Positions 39,414 to 49,484 of a DNA stretch of 64,000 bases are shown here, in pieces. The translations under genes were made by a program, and so were the position numbers. Where the stretch lies: positions 434,001 through 498,000 of the forward strand of contig NZ_QPJK01000001.1 in NCBI RefSeq assembly GCF_003337555.1, given 5' to 3'. The notes beneath the pieces were generated by a model, which ran no database searches, had not been told where the DNA came from, and saw only the letters and a list, made by a program, of their open reading frames with translations. Within the stretch, counting starts at the first letter, position 1, and every line of letters starts with the position of its first letter. Origin of the DNA: Pseudorhodoferax soli (GTDB lineage Bacteria > Pseudomonadota > Gammaproteobacteria > Burkholderiales > Burkholderiaceae_C).

Positions 39414-40478
39414 TCACAGGGCCGGGTTGCCGAGTTCCAGGTGCAGCGCGTCCAACGCAGCCATCAGCTCGGGCGACAGTTCGGCGCTGAAGGCCGCCAC
39501 GTCTTCCTCGAGTTGTGCCACGCTGGTCACCCCGAGGATGGTGCTGGCCACCTGCCACTTGTTGCGGCAAAAGGCCAGCGCCAGCTGCGTGGGCGTGAGG
39601 CCGTGCGCGCGCGCCAGCGCGTTGTAGCGGCGCGCGGCAGCCAGGGCCGCATCGCGCCCCCAGCGGCCCGAGCGCACCGAGGCATAGCGCGCGATGCGCG
39701 CCTCGGCCGGCGCCGCCGGGCCGCTGGTGCCGCCCGTGTCGTACTTGCCGGTCAACAGCCCGAAGCCCAGCGGCGAATAGGCCAGCAGACCCACGTCCAG
39801 CCGGTGCAGGGTTTCGTCCAGCGCATGCTCCACGCTGCGGTTGATCAGGCAATAGGCGTTCTGCACCGAGGCCACGCGCGCCAGGCCGTGGGCCTCGGCC
39901 AGGCGCACGAACTCGTGCACGCCATAGGGCGTCTCGTTGGACAGGCCGATGGCGCGCACCTTGCCCGCGCGCACCAGGCTGTCGAGCGCGCGCAGCTGTT
40001 CCTCGATCCCGGGCGCGGGCTTGTCCTGGGCGGGGTCGAAGTAGCGCGCACCAAAGGCAGGCAGGTTGCGCGCCGGCCAGTGCAACTGGTAGAGGTCGAT
40101 CACGTCGGTGCGCAGGCGCTTGAGGCTCGCCTCGCAGGACTCGACGATGTCGCTGGCCTTGAACTCGGCCCTGCCCTGGCGGATCCACGGCATGCCGCGC
40201 GGCGGGCCGGCCGCCTTGGTTGCGAGCAGCACGCGCTGGCGCGCACCGGGGCGGGCGGCGAACCAGTCGCCGAGGATGGTCTCGGTTGCGCCATAGGTCT
40301 CGGCCCGCGCCGGCACGGCGTACATCTCGGCCGTGTCGATGAAGTGGATGCCGAGTGCCAGCGAACGGTCCAGGATGGCATGCGCCGTGGCGCTGTCGAC
40401 CTGCTCGCCGAAGGTCATGGTGCCCAGGCAGAGCGGTGTCACGTGCAGGCCACTGCGGCCCAGGGGAACAGTGTGCAT
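39414..40478 (-). CDS. Aldo/keto reductase
   Basis: NADPH-dependent oxidoreductase of 354 residues, Tas/YghZ-like group. It has GTMTFGEQ near the N-terminus, the catalytic Tyr region IDTAEMYAVP, the second shell TKAAGPPRG, and the phosphate-binding ILGVTSVAQLEEDVAAF. The start chosen is MHTVPLGRSGLHVTPLCLG. The physiological substrate is unknown. Confidence 0.88.
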   Translation of the reverse strand: MHTVPLGRSGLHVTPLCLGTMTFGEQVDSATAHAILDRSLALGIHFIDTAEMYAVPARAETYGATETILGDWFAARPGARQRVLLATKAAGPPRGMPWIRQGRAEFKASDIVESCEASLKRLRTDVIDLYQLHWPARNLPAFGARYFDPAQDKPAPGIEEQLRALDSLVRAGKVRAIGLSNETPYGVHEFVRLAEAHGLARVASVQNAYCLINRSVEHALDETLHRLDVGLLAYSPLGFGLLTGKYDTGGTSGPAAPAEARIARYASVRSGRWGRDAALAAARRYNALARAHGLTPTQLALAFCRNKWQVASTILGVTSVAQLEEDVAAFSAELSPELMAALDALHLELGNPAL

Positions 40479-40582
40479 GGAGATGCTTGTCGGTGCGGCA
40501 AAAAGAAGCGCGGGAGTGTCGCAGTTTTCCTGTCGCGCGGCTGACCGCGCCCGTCCCCGCCCCTGCCCTACCATCGCCGCCC

Positions 40583-41497
40583 ATGTACCAGCCACTCCGC
40601 CCCTCGCGCAGCGAAATGATCCCCCTGCGCACGCTGCGTGCCCATGTCCGCCTGTGGGGCGAGCCAGCCTCGGGCCGCGTACCGCTGGTGCTCGTGCACG
40701 GGTGGATGGATGTCTCGGCCTCCTGGCAGTTCGTGGTGGACGCACTCGCGCAGGAGCACTTCATCGTCGCCCCGGACTGGCGTGGCTACGGCCTGACGGA
40801 AGCCACGCCGGTCGACAGCTACTGCTTCGCCGACTACCTGGGCGACCTGGATTTCCTGCTCGACCACTACGCCGGCGACCAGCCCGTGAACCTGGTCGGC
40901 CACAGCATGGGCGGCAACGTGGCCATGATGTACGCCGGCGTGCGGCCCGCCCGCATCCGCCGGCTCGTCAACCTGGAGGGCTTCGGCTCGCCCGAGCACC
41001 GGCCCGAGGAGGCCCCCGGCCGCTATGCGCGCTGGATGGACGAGCTCAAGCAGTTCCACCGCGGCGAGATGGGCCTGGCCCCCTACGACAGTGCAGACGG
41101 CGTGGCGCGCCGCCTCATGAGGACGAACCGCAGGTTGCCGCAGGACAAGGCGGACTGGCTGGCGCGCGAGTGGGCGCACGAGACGCCGCGTGCCGACGGC
41201 ACGACCGAGTGGCGCATCCGCGGCGACGCGGCGCACAAGACCATCTTCGCCCAGGCCATGCGCGTGGACGAGGTGCTGGCGCTGTACCGCGGGATCACCG
41301 CGCCGGTGCTGGCCGTGGAGGCCTCCGACGACAGCCTCTCACAGTGGTGGAAGGGCCGCTACACGCTGGAGGATTACCACCAGCGCCTGCGCGAAATCGC
41401 CGATTGCAGCGTGGCACGCATCGAAGACGCCGGCCACATGCTGCAGCACGACCAGCCGCTGGCCGTGGCGCAGGCCATCGAGCGTTTTATCGCCTAG
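40583..41497 (+). CDS. Alpha/beta hydrolase
   Basis: Cytosolic hydrolase of 304 residues. The oxyanion region VLVHGWMDVSASW, nucleophile elbow VGHSMGGNVAMM and C-terminal His in EDAGHMLQHDQPLAV make the triad complete; the acid is likely in VEASDDSLSQ. Substrate not predictable. It is divergent from the aldo/keto reductase with 104 bp between. Confidence 0.85.
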   Translation: MYQPLRPSRSEMIPLRTLRAHVRLWGEPASGRVPLVLVHGWMDVSASWQFVVDALAQEHFIVAPDWRGYGLTEATPVDSYCFADYLGDLDFLLDHYAGDQPVNLVGHSMGGNVAMMYAGVRPARIRRLVNLEGFGSPEHRPEEAPGRYARWMDELKQFHRGEMGLAPYDSADGVARRLMRTNRRLPQDKADWLAREWAHETPRADGTTEWRIRGDAAHKTIFAQAMRVDEVLALYRGITAPVLAVEASDDSLSQWWKGRYTLEDYHQRLREIADCSVARIEDAGHMLQHDQPLAVAQAIERFIA

Positions 41498-41572
41498 GCG
41501 GACCCGTTACAAGGCGTTGCAGCCGTCACGCAATTGCCGTCCAATGCGCTCCGTGAATTCCCGGAGATCCGC

Positions 41573-43132
41573 ATGAAACTCAGCCTCAAGCTCCCGCTGG
41601 CATTCGTCGCCGCGCTGGCGGCCCTGCTCTGCGCCGCCCTGTTCGGCATGTTCCAGCTCAACCAGGGCCTGAGCACCTATGAGACCACCGTGCGCGCCCA
41701 CACCGCGCTCGAGCGCGATGTGGGCGCGTTGCTCAACGACTTCAAGACCCAGGTGCAGGAGTGGAAAAACGTGCTGTTGCGCGGCAAGGACGCTGCGCAG
41801 CGCGAACGCTACTGGGCCGCCTTCCAGAAGAAGGAAGCCGACGTGTCTCGCAACGCGCAGCAGCTCGCGGCTGCGTTGGGCGGCAGCGAGGCCGGCCAGC
41901 TGATCGCACGCTTCCGCGAAACCCACACCGCCATGGGCGCCGGCTACCGCAAGGGCTATGCAGCCTTCGAGGCCGCAGCATTCGATTCCAGCGCTGGCGA
42001 CAAGGCCGTGCAGGGCATGGACCGCGAACCGGCCCAGCTGCTGGACCAGGCCGGCGAGAAGATCGCGGCCGAGAGCCGCGGCATCGCAGACGTGGCGGCC
42101 GCGCAGTCGCGCCGCGCGCTGGCCATCAGCCTGGCCACCATGGCCGTGGTCTGCGTGCTGGCGATCGGCGGCGCCATCGCCTTCAGCCGCTCCGTGGTGC
42201 GTCCGCTGGACCGGGCCGTGGCCGTGTCGCGCGCCGTGGCCTCCGGCGACCTGACCGCCGCCGCCCAGGTGCTGGGCCGAGACGAGGTGGCCGAACTGCT
42301 CAACGCGTTGCATGCCATGCAGGGCGCGCTGTCCACTGTGGTCAGCAATGTGCGCGAGAACGCCGAGGGTGTGGCCACGGCCAGCGCCGAGATCGCCTTG
42401 GGCAACAACGACCTCTCGGCCCGCACCGAGCAGCAGGCCTCGGCACTGGAGCAAACCGCAGCCTCCATGGAACAGCTCAGCGCCACCGTGCGCCAGAACG
42501 CTGACAACGCACGCAGCGCCAACGGTTTGTCGCAGGAGGCCTCGCGCATCGCGGCCGAGGGCGGCGCCGCCGTGGGCCGCGTGGTGCAGACCATGCAGGG
42601 CATCGCCGATGCCTCGCGCCGCATCGCCGACATCATCGGCACCATCGACGGCATCGCCTTCCAGACCAACATCCTCGCGCTCAACGCGGCCGTGGAGGCT
42701 GCCCGCGCCGGCGAGCAGGGCCGTGGTTTCGCCGTGGTGGCCAGCGAGGTGCGCCACCTGGCCCAGCGCAGCGCCGAGGCAGCGCGCGAGATCAAGGCGC
42801 TGATCGGCACCAGCAGCGCGCGCGTGGAGGAAGGCTCGGCCCAGGTCGGCGCGGCCGGCACCACCATGCAGCAGGTGGTGGCCGCCATCCAGCGCGTGAC
42901 CGACCTCATGGGCGAGATCAGCGCCGCCAGCCAGGAGCAGAGCTCGGGCATGGCCCAGATCGGCGAGGCCGTCACGCAAATGGACCACGCCACCCAGCAG
43001 AACGCGGCACTCGTCGAACAGAGCGCCGCAGCCGCCAGCAGCCTCAAGTCGCAGGCGCACGATCTGGTGCAGGCCGTGGCCGTGTTCCGGCTCGGCAGCG
43101 GCCGGCCACGCCTGGCCCACGCAGCGGCCTGA
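41573..43132 (+). CDS. Methyl-accepting chemotaxis protein
   Basis: Transmembrane chemoreceptor of 519 residues. Two spans ([20 protein letters not shown] and [21 protein letters not shown]) enclose a periplasmic helical domain (about residues 28-185, rich in Ala and charged residues, 4-helix-bundle type). A HAMP domain and the signalling hairpin follow, with the CheA/CheW contact region [20 protein letters not shown]. No C-terminal NWETF-like pentapeptide for CheR/CheB is present. Ligand unknown. No che genes are nearby. Confidence 0.93.
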   Translation: MKLSLKLPLAFVAALAALLCAALFGMFQLNQGLSTYETTVRAHTALERDVGALLNDFKTQVQEWKNVLLRGKDAAQRERYWAAFQKKEADVSRNAQQLAAALGGSEAGQLIARFRETHTAMGAGYRKGYAAFEAAAFDSSAGDKAVQGMDREPAQLLDQAGEKIAAESRGIADVAAAQSRRALAISLATMAVVCVLAIGGAIAFSRSVVRPLDRAVAVSRAVASGDLTAAAQVLGRDEVAELLNALHAMQGALSTVVSNVRENAEGVATASAEIALGNNDLSARTEQQASALEQTAASMEQLSATVRQNADNARSANGLSQEASRIAAEGGAAVGRVVQTMQGIADASRRIADIIGTIDGIAFQTNILALNAAVEAARAGEQGRGFAVVASEVRHLAQRSAEAAREIKALIGTSSARVEEGSAQVGAAGTTMQQVVAAIQRVTDLMGEISAASQEQSSGMAQIGEAVTQMDHATQQNAALVEQSAAAASSLKSQAHDLVQAVAVFRLGSGRPRLAHAAA

Positions 43133-43238
43133 ACGGCCCCCTCCCCCCGCCCGCCGCAAGGGCACGGCGGGTGCTGCGGCGCGCATGAGAAAATCGCACG
43201 TTTTGCCGCAAGGCACCACCGAACACAGCGAGAACACC

Positions 43239-44343
43239 ATGGACGCAGAGCACATCAACCAGATCGGCACGCAACTGACGGACCTGGCCGCGAGGACCCA
43301 GGAACTACGGGGGTATCTTTGACGCCGATGCCAAAGCCGAACGCCTGAGGACCGTCAACGCCGCGCTGGAAGACCCCGCGGTCTGGAACGAACCCAAGAA
43401 GGCCCAGGAGCTCGCCAAGGAGAAGAAGGCGCTCGAAGACGTCGTCGTGACGCTGGAGCGGCTCGCCCGTGAACTCGCCGACAACAGCGAGCTCTACGAG
43501 ATGAGCAAGGACGATGGCGACGAGGCGGGCCTGGCGACCATCGAGGCCGAAGGCGCCAAGCTGGCCGCCGAGGTCGAGGCGCTGGAGTTCCGCCGCATGT
43601 TCAGCAATCCGGCCGACCCGCTGAACTGCTTCGTCGACATCCAGGCTGGCGCCGGCGGCACCGAAGCCTGCGACTGGGCCAGCATGCTGCTGCGCCAGTA
43701 CCTCAAGTACGCCGAGCGCAAGGGCTTCAAGACCACGGTCGAGGACGAGTCTCCCGGCGACACGGCCGGCATCAAGGGCGCCACGATCAAGATCGAGGGC
43801 GAGTATGCGTTCGGCCTGCTGCGCACCGAGACCGGCGTGCACCGCCTGGTGCGCAAGTCGCCCTTCGACTCGTCGGGCGGGCGCCACACCAGCTTCGCCA
43901 GCATCTTCGTTTACCCGGAGATCGACGACTCCATCGAGATCGACATCAACCCGTCCGACGTGCGCACCGACACCTTCCGCGCGTCCGGCGCCGGCGGCCA
44001 GCACATCAACAAGACCGATTCGGCGGTGCGGCTCACGCACATCCCGACCGGCATCGTGGTGCAGTGCCAGGACGGCCGCAGCCAGCACAGCAACCGCGAC
44101 GTGGCCTGGAAGCGCCTGCGCTCGCGCCTGTACGACCACGAGATGCGCAAGCGCCAGGAAGAGCAGCAAAAGCTGGAAGACAGCAAGACCGACGTGGGCT
44201 GGGGCCACCAGATCCGCAGCTACGTGCTGGACAACAGCCGCATCAAGGACCTGCGCACCAACGTGGAAATCTCGGCCACGCAGAAGGTGCTGGACGGCGA
44301 CCTCGACCCTTTCATCGAAGCTTCGCTGAAGCAGGGCATCTGA
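43239..44343 (+). CDS. prfB: Peptide chain release factor 2, programmed +1 frameshift
   Basis: Release factor for UGA and UAA stops. Translation from the ATG reaches an in-frame TGA at codon 28 (43320-43322). The slippery context CGG-GGG-TAT-CTT-TGA-C is the classical RF2 autoregulatory site: a +1 shift at CTT (join 43239..43319, 43321..44343) gives 367 residues. The codon-recognition motif SPF ([11 protein letters not shown]) and the catalytic GGQ ([11 protein letters not shown]) are intact. lysS, its common neighbour, is not here. Confidence 0.97.
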
Positions 44344-44345
44344 GG

Positions 44346-45020
44346 ATGCGCACCGAAGCCCTGATCTTCGACATGGACGGCACCATGGTTGACTCCATGC
44401 CCTGGCATGCCCAATCCTGGGTGGCGTTCTGCCGCCAGCACGGCATCCAGATGGAAGCGGCCGAGATCCTCGCGCGCACCACCGGCCGCACCGGCGTGGA
44501 ATGCATGGCCGAGGTGTTCGCCCGCCCGTTGGACGAAGCCGAGGCCCTGGCCTTCGTGCACGAGAAGGAAGCGATCTACCGCGCCCTCTTCGCGGCCGAG
44601 TTCCGCGAGGTGGCGGGCTTCACGGCGTTTGCGCGCCAGGCCGCGGGCCGCGGGCTCAAGCTGGCGGTCGGCACCGCGGGCGACAGGCACAACATCGCGT
44701 TCGTGATGTCGCGCCTCGGCATGGACCCGCTGCCCCTGGCCATCGTCGGCGGTGACGAAGGCCTCTCGGGCAAGCCCACCCCGGCCATCTTCCTGGAAGC
44801 CGCGCGCCGCATCGGCGTGGCGCCCGAACACTGCATCGTGTTCGAGGACGCGCCCTTCGGCATCGAAGCCGCCCGCCGCGGCGGCATGCGCGCCGTGGCT
44901 GTGTGCAGCACCCACAGCGCAGAAGAACTCGCCGGCCCGCATGTGATCGCGGCCGTGCGCAACTACGACGAACTCGCCCACTCGAAATTTCTGGAGATGC
45001 TCGATGTTGCAATTGCGTGA
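44346..45020 (+). CDS. HAD-superfamily hydrolase (phosphoglucomutase/phosphatase type)
   Basis: A 224-residue HAD subfamily I enzyme with a C1 helical cap. Motif I is FDMDGTMVDSMP with both nucleophile and acid/base Asp; motif II VGTAGD; motif III in GKPTPAIFL; motif IV VFEDAPFGIEAA. Likely a sugar-phosphate phosphatase; substrate unknown. It starts 2 nt after prfB and overlaps the start of pepN by 17 bp. Confidence 0.88.
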   Translation: MRTEALIFDMDGTMVDSMPWHAQSWVAFCRQHGIQMEAAEILARTTGRTGVECMAEVFARPLDEAEALAFVHEKEAIYRALFAAEFREVAGFTAFARQAAGRGLKLAVGTAGDRHNIAFVMSRLGMDPLPLAIVGGDEGLSGKPTPAIFLEAARRIGVAPEHCIVFEDAPFGIEAARRGGMRAVAVCSTHSAEELAGPHVIAAVRNYDELAHSKFLEMLDVAIA

Positions 45021-47694
45021 TGCGCAAAGCCAGCCCGTGGCCATCCACCGTGGCGACTACCAGGCCCCGGCCTTCTGGATCGACACGGTCGACCTCTGCT
45101 TCGACCTGGACCCGGCGAAGACCCGGGTGCTCAACAAGATGGTGTTGCGCCGCAACCCCGACGTGCCGGCCCAGCCGCTGCGGCTGGACGGCGAGGAACT
45201 GAACCTGGCCCGCGTGCTGGTCAACGGCCAGGGCACCTCGTTCCGCATCGAGGGCGGCCAGCTCGTGCTGGAGAACCTGCCGGCGGCCGAGGAAGGCGCG
45301 TTCGCGCTGGAGATCTTCACCACCTGCGCACCGGCCAAGAACACCAAGCTGATGGGCCTGTACGTCAGCAACGGCTCGTTCTTCACGCAGTGCGAGGCAG
45401 AAGGCTTCCGCCGCATCACCTACTTCCTGGACCGTCCCGACGTGATGGCCAGCTACACGGTGACGCTGCGTGCCGACAAGACGCTCTACCCGGTGCTGCT
45501 GTCCAACGGCAACCTGGTCGAGCATGGCCCCTTGGGCGGGGAAGGCAACGAGAACCGCCACTACGCCAAGTGGGTCGACCCGCACAAGAAGCCGAGCTAC
45601 CTGTTCGCGCTGGTGGCCGGCAAGCTGGTGGCGCGCGAGCAGCGCATCCGCTCGCGCCTGGGCGGCGATCACCTGCTGCAGGTCTATGTGCGCCCCGGCG
45701 ACCTGGACAAGACCGAGCACGCCATGCAGTCGCTGATGGCCTCGGTGGCCTGGGACGAGGCCCGCTTCAGCCTGCCGCTGGACCTGGAACGCTTCATGAT
45801 CGTGGCGACCAGCGACTTCAACATGGGGGCCATGGAGAACAAGGGCCTCAACATCTTCAACACCAAGTACGTGCTGGCCAACCAGGCCACCGCGACCGAT
45901 GTGGACTTTGCCAACATCGAATCGGTGGTGGGGCACGAGTACTTCCACAACTGGACCGGCAACCGCGTGACCTGCCGCGACTGGTTCCAGCTCTCGCTCA
46001 AGGAAGGCCTCACGGTGTTCCGCGATCAGGAGTTCAGCCAGGACCTGTGCGCAGAGCCCTCGGCCCGCGCCGTCAAGCGCATCGAGGATGTGCGCGTGCT
46101 GCGCACCGCCCAGTTCCCCGAGGACGCCGGCCCCATGGCGCACCCGGTGCGGCCCGACAGCTACGTGGAGATCAACAACTTCTACACCGTCACGGTCTAC
46201 GAGAAAGGCGCCGAGGTCGTGCGCATGATGCAGACCCTGGTGGGCCGCGACGGATTCGCCGCCGGCATGAAGCTGTATTTTGAGCGCCACGACGGCCAGG
46301 CCGTGACCTGCGACGACTTCGCCCAGGCGATCGCCGACGCCAACCCGGGCTCCGAACTGGCGCGCCTGCTGCCGCAGTTCAAGCGCTGGTACAGCCAGGC
46401 CGGCACGCCCCGCGTGCATGCCGCAGGCCAGTGGGATGCTGCCGCGGGCCGCTACACGCTGACGCTCACGCAGAGCTGTGCGCCCACGCCGGGCCAGGTG
46501 CTCAAGGAGCCTTTCGTGATCCCGGTCGCGCTCGGCCTGCTGGGCGAAGGCGCCCAGGAGCTGGCCACGCAGCAGCCCGCGCTGTTCGTGATGACCGAAG
46601 CGCAGCACCAGATCGTGTTCGAAGGCCTGGCCGCCGAGCCCGTGCCTTCGCTGCTGCGCGGCTTCTCGGCTCCGGTGATCCTGGACATCGACTACAGCGA
46701 CGCCCAGTTGCTCGCCCTGCTCGCGCACGACAGCGATCCGTTCAACCGCTGGGAAGCCGGCCAGCGCCTGGCCCTGCGCCGCGCACTCAAGGCCATCGCC
46801 GACGACGGCTTTGCTGCCGGCCAGCCCGTGCTGGATGCCGCCTTCGTCGGGGCCATGCGCGAGGTGCTCCGCCATCCGCAGCTGGACGCCGCCTTCAAGG
46901 AACTGGTGCTGACGCTGCCGTCCGAGACCTACCTGGCCGAGCAGCTGGACGTGGTCGACCCGCAGCGCATCCACGCCGTGCGCGAAGCCATGCGCGCGCA
47001 ACTGGCCGAGGCGCTGTTCGAGGACTGGCAATGGGCCTACGAGGAACACCGCGACAACGGCGCCTACCAGCCCGATCCGCGCTCTTCGGGCCGGCGCGCA
47101 TTGGCCGGCCTGGCGCTGGCCCAGCTCTGCCTGGCCGCACGGGCCAGCGGCGACACCGTCTGGCCGGGCAAGGCTTACCAGCGCTTCAAGGACGCCGGCA
47201 ACATGACCGACCGCTTCAATGCGCTGTCGGCCCTGGTGGCCAGCGCGCACGAACTCGCCGCGCCGGCCCTGCAGCGCTTCCATGCGCTGTTCAAGGACGA
47301 GGCCTTGGTGCTGGACAAATGGTTCGCGCTGCAGGCCGGTAGCCCCGACCGCAACGGCAACGTGCTGCCGGCCGTCAAGCAGCTCATGAAGCATGCCGAC
47401 TTCAACCTGCGCAACCCGAACCGCGCCCGCAGCGTGATCTTCAGCTACTGCAGCGCCAACCCCGGCGGCTTCCACCGCGCGGACGCTGCCGGCTACGTGT
47501 TCTGGGCCGACCGCGTGATCGAGCTCGACGGCATCAACCCGCAGGTCGCCGCCCGCTTGGCGCGCGCGCTGGACCGCTGGAAGAAGCTGGCCGAGCCCTA
47601 CCGCACGGCCGCGCGCGAGGCGCTGGCCCGCGTGGCGGCCAAGGCCGACCTGTCCAATGACGTGCGCGAGGTCGTGAACCGCGCACTCGACTAG
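45004..47694 (+). CDS. pepN: Aminopeptidase N
   Basis: M1 zinc aminopeptidase of 896 residues that completes cytoplasmic peptide breakdown. The exopeptidase motif GAMENKGLNIF and the zinc site HEYFHNWTGNRVTCRDW followed by LKEG (HExxH-x18-E) are intact. The ATG overlaps the end of the HAD gene. A GC-rich terminator follows the stop. Confidence 0.97.
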   Translation: MLQLRDAQSQPVAIHRGDYQAPAFWIDTVDLCFDLDPAKTRVLNKMVLRRNPDVPAQPLRLDGEELNLARVLVNGQGTSFRIEGGQLVLENLPAAEEGAFALEIFTTCAPAKNTKLMGLYVSNGSFFTQCEAEGFRRITYFLDRPDVMASYTVTLRADKTLYPVLLSNGNLVEHGPLGGEGNENRHYAKWVDPHKKPSYLFALVAGKLVAREQRIRSRLGGDHLLQVYVRPGDLDKTEHAMQSLMASVAWDEARFSLPLDLERFMIVATSDFNMGAMENKGLNIFNTKYVLANQATATDVDFANIESVVGHEYFHNWTGNRVTCRDWFQLSLKEGLTVFRDQEFSQDLCAEPSARAVKRIEDVRVLRTAQFPEDAGPMAHPVRPDSYVEINNFYTVTVYEKGAEVVRMMQTLVGRDGFAAGMKLYFERHDGQAVTCDDFAQAIADANPGSELARLLPQFKRWYSQAGTPRVHAAGQWDAAAGRYTLTLTQSCAPTPGQVLKEPFVIPVALGLLGEGAQELATQQPALFVMTEAQHQIVFEGLAAEPVPSLLRGFSAPVILDIDYSDAQLLALLAHDSDPFNRWEAGQRLALRRALKAIADDGFAAGQPVLDAAFVGAMREVLRHPQLDAAFKELVLTLPSETYLAEQLDVVDPQRIHAVREAMRAQLAEALFEDWQWAYEEHRDNGAYQPDPRSSGRRALAGLALAQLCLAARASGDTVWPGKAYQRFKDAGNMTDRFNALSALVASAHELAAPALQRFHALFKDEALVLDKWFALQAGSPDRNGNVLPAVKQLMKHADFNLRNPNRARSVIFSYCSANPGGFHRADAAGYVFWADRVIELDGINPQVAARLARALDRWKKLAEPYRTAAREALARVAAKADLSNDVREVVNRALD

Positions 47695-47753
47695 ATGGCC
47701 CCCCGGCTTTTCACTCCCTTCGGTCGTGTAACTCCACCCCCCGAGGGGGAGGC

Positions 47754-47791
47754 GCGGCCGGCTTGGGGCGGCCCGGCGCTCGGCCGCTTTT
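47754..47791 (+). terminator. Intrinsic terminator after pepN
   Basis: GCGGCCG (47754-47760) and CGGCCGC (47781-47787) pair around a GC-rich loop and are followed by TTTT. Just upstream lies a CCCCC-GA-GGGGG palindrome (47737-47749). The GC-rich block resembles extragenic repeats I associate with Comamonadaceae genomes. Confidence 0.7.
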
Positions 47792-47815
47792 AATCACCCA
47801 CTTCGAAGGAACCCG

Positions 47816-48823
47816 ATGTCCCAGAAAGTTTCACTGACCCGCTACCTCGTCGAGCAGCAGCGCGTCGACGGCCTGATCCCGGCCCAGCTGCGCCTGCTGC
47901 TGGAGGTGGTCGCCCGCGCCTGCAAGCGCATCAGCTTCGCCGTCAACAAGGGCGAACTCGGCGACGTCATGGGCGCCGCCGAGACCCAAAACGTGCAGGG
48001 CGAGTTGCAGAAGAAGCTCGACATCATTGCCAACGAGGTGCTGATCGAGGCCAACGAATGGGGTGGCCACCTGGCCGCCATGGCTTCCGAGGAAATGGAG
48101 GGCATCTATGTGGTGCCCAACCGCTACCCGCAGGGCGAGTACCTGCTGCTGTTCGATCCCCTGGACGGCTCGTCCAACATCGACGTGAACGTCAGCATCG
48201 GCACCATTTTCAGCGTGCTCAAGAAGCCAGACGGCCACCCTGGCGTGCAGGAAGCCGACTTCCTGCAGGCCGGCGCCAAGCAGGTGGCGGCCGGCTACTG
48301 CGTCTACGGCCCGCAGACCACGCTGGTGCTGACGGTCGGCGACGGCGTGGCCCAGTTCACGCTGGACCGCGAACAAGGCTCCTTCGTGCTCACGCAGGAG
48401 AACCTGCGCATCCCCGAGGACACCAAGGAATTCGCGATCAACATGAGCAACATGCGCCACTGGGACGCCCCGGTGAAGCGCTACATCGACGAATGCCTGG
48501 CCGGCAAGGAAGGTCCGCGCGGCAAGGACTTCAACATGCGCTGGATCGCCAGCATGGTGGCCGACGTGCACCGCATCCTGACGCGCGGCGGCGTCTTCAT
48601 GTACCCCTGGGACAAGCGTGAGCCCGAGAAGCCAGGCAAGCTGCGCCTGATGTACGAGGCCAACCCCATGAGCTGGCTGGTCGAGCAGGCCGGCGGCGCC
48701 GCCACCAACGGCAAGGAGCGCATCCTGGACATCGAGCCGACCAAGCTGCACCAGCGCGTGAGCGTGATCATGGGTTCGAAGAACGAGGTCGAGCGCGTGA
48801 CCGGCTACCACGCCGAAAAATGA
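47816..48823 (+). CDS. fbp: Fructose-1,6-bisphosphatase class I
   Basis: Gluconeogenic enzyme of 335 residues that dephosphorylates fructose-1,6-bisphosphate. The metal-binding core [22 protein letters not shown] is intact; [19 protein letters not shown] and [15 protein letters not shown] are further signatures. AAGGAA lies 6 nt before the ATG. It is followed closely by tRNA-Thr. Confidence 0.97.
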   Translation: MSQKVSLTRYLVEQQRVDGLIPAQLRLLLEVVARACKRISFAVNKGELGDVMGAAETQNVQGELQKKLDIIANEVLIEANEWGGHLAAMASEEMEGIYVVPNRYPQGEYLLLFDPLDGSSNIDVNVSIGTIFSVLKKPDGHPGVQEADFLQAGAKQVAAGYCVYGPQTTLVLTVGDGVAQFTLDREQGSFVLTQENLRIPEDTKEFAINMSNMRHWDAPVKRYIDECLAGKEGPRGKDFNMRWIASMVADVHRILTRGGVFMYPWDKREPEKPGKLRLMYEANPMSWLVEQAGGAATNGKERILDIEPTKLHQRVSVIMGSKNEVERVTGYHAEK

Positions 48824-48826
48824 CGC

Positions 48827-48832
48827 TATAAT
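48827..48832 (+). promoter_or_regulatory. -10 element for tRNA-Thr
   Basis: A perfect TATAAT 10 nt before the tRNA, just after the fbp stop codon. The GCGGG that follows resembles a GC discriminator of stringently controlled stable-RNA promoters. The -35, which would lie in fbp, is not clear. Confidence 0.6.
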
Positions 48833-48842
48833 CGCGGGCTAC

Positions 48843-48918
48843 GCCGGTGTAGCTCAGTTGGTAGAGCAGCTCATTCGTAATGAGAAGGTCGAGGGTTCGA
48901 TTCCTTTCTCCGGCACCA
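48843..48918 (+). tRNA. tRNA-Thr (anticodon CGT)
   Basis: Acceptor GCCGGTG/CTCCGGC with one T-T mismatch at 6-67, D arm GCTC..GAGC, anticodon loop TTCGTAA giving CGT (reads ACG), T loop TTCGATT, encoded CCA. Its 3' half is repeated 1438 bp downstream, which suggests it has served as an integration site. Confidence 0.95.
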
Positions 48919-49005
48919 GACAAATCAAAGGGTTAGGCCTCTTAGGGGCCTAGCCCTTTGTGCTTTCTACGCTTCAATACCGTTCGTACCGACGCTGTAC
49001 CGACT
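48869..49005 (+). repeat. Repeat R1: tRNA-Thr 3' half, hairpin and GTACC motifs
   Basis: The last 50 nt of tRNA-Thr, the hairpin behind it and a segment with two GTACCGAC motifs recur at 50307-50446. The tRNA part is 48/50 identical. The hairpin keeps its outer stem CAAAGGG/CCCTTTG while its inner stem differs with pairing preserved. Confidence 0.8.
48926..48960 (+). terminator. Hairpin terminator after tRNA-Thr
   Basis: CAAAGGG (48926-48932) pairs with CCCTTTG (48954-48960), extended inward by TTAGGCC/GGCCTAG. The T run after it is short (TGCTTTC). Confidence 0.65.
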
Positions 49006-49128
49006 GCACGCGCTTTCAGGTGCATCGACATGAGTCCCGACTCGCTTTCTCTCCGAACAAGCGTCAACAGCGCATCGCAGGTTCTGCAGACCCAGCTCGG
49101 GATTGAATACAAGTAGGTCTCAAACGAC

Positions 49129-49150
49129 AAAGCCGCCCGAAGGCGGCTCA
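49129..49150 (-). terminator. Terminator after DUF4148 gene 1
   Basis: AGCCGCC-cgaa-GGCGGCT stem-loop with a TTTG run on the minus strand, about 20 nt after the stop codon. A close counterpart (ACCGCC-cgaa-GGCGGT) follows the second DUF4148 gene. Confidence 0.75.
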
Positions 49151-49169
49151 TCGCAGGATGCGGTGAGGC

Positions 49170-49484
49170 TCAGACTTCGCCGCCCACCAGTTGGCCATGG
49201 CGAACGGCATAGACGGCCTGGGCGCGCACCGCATCACGGCTCAGCGTGCTCTTGGCGGTAGCGACAGCGCCCACATCAGCACCTTCGCCCAACTCAAGCA
49301 TGGTGCCATTGCGTTCGGCTTGCAGGACTTCGGCGCGGACGGCTTCGCGGGTCAGACCGCTGACGTTGGTGGAAACCTCCGGCACATAGCCGACTTCACC
49401 GCTGATGTTTTCGCCAGCGAAGCTGGGGGCGGCCATGAAACCGACTGCTGCGACGAGGACGGTGGCAAAGAATTGGGTCTTCAT
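49170..49484 (-). CDS. DUF4148 small secreted protein, copy 1
   Basis: A 104-residue protein with a cleavable signal peptide (MKTQFFATVLVAAVGFMAA then PSFA). The mature part has the DUF4148 pattern: SGLTREAVRAEVLQAERNG and STLSRDAVRAQAVYAVRHGQ, two related Thr/Ser-Arg-x-x-Val-x-Ala repeats. Probably periplasmic; function unknown. GAAGGAA precedes the ATG. It has a paralogue 2.9 kb downstream with about 70 percent identical residues by eye. Confidence 0.85.
   Translation of the reverse strand: MKTQFFATVLVAAVGFMAAPSFAGENISGEVGYVPEVSTNVSGLTREAVRAEVLQAERNGTMLELGEGADVGAVATAKSTLSRDAVRAQAVYAVRHGQLVGGEV

Noticed and set aside
44656-47475. Long minus-strand open frame (over 900 codons)
   Set aside because: Antisense shadow of pepN and the HAD gene; His/Gln/Arg-rich composition typical of such shadows.
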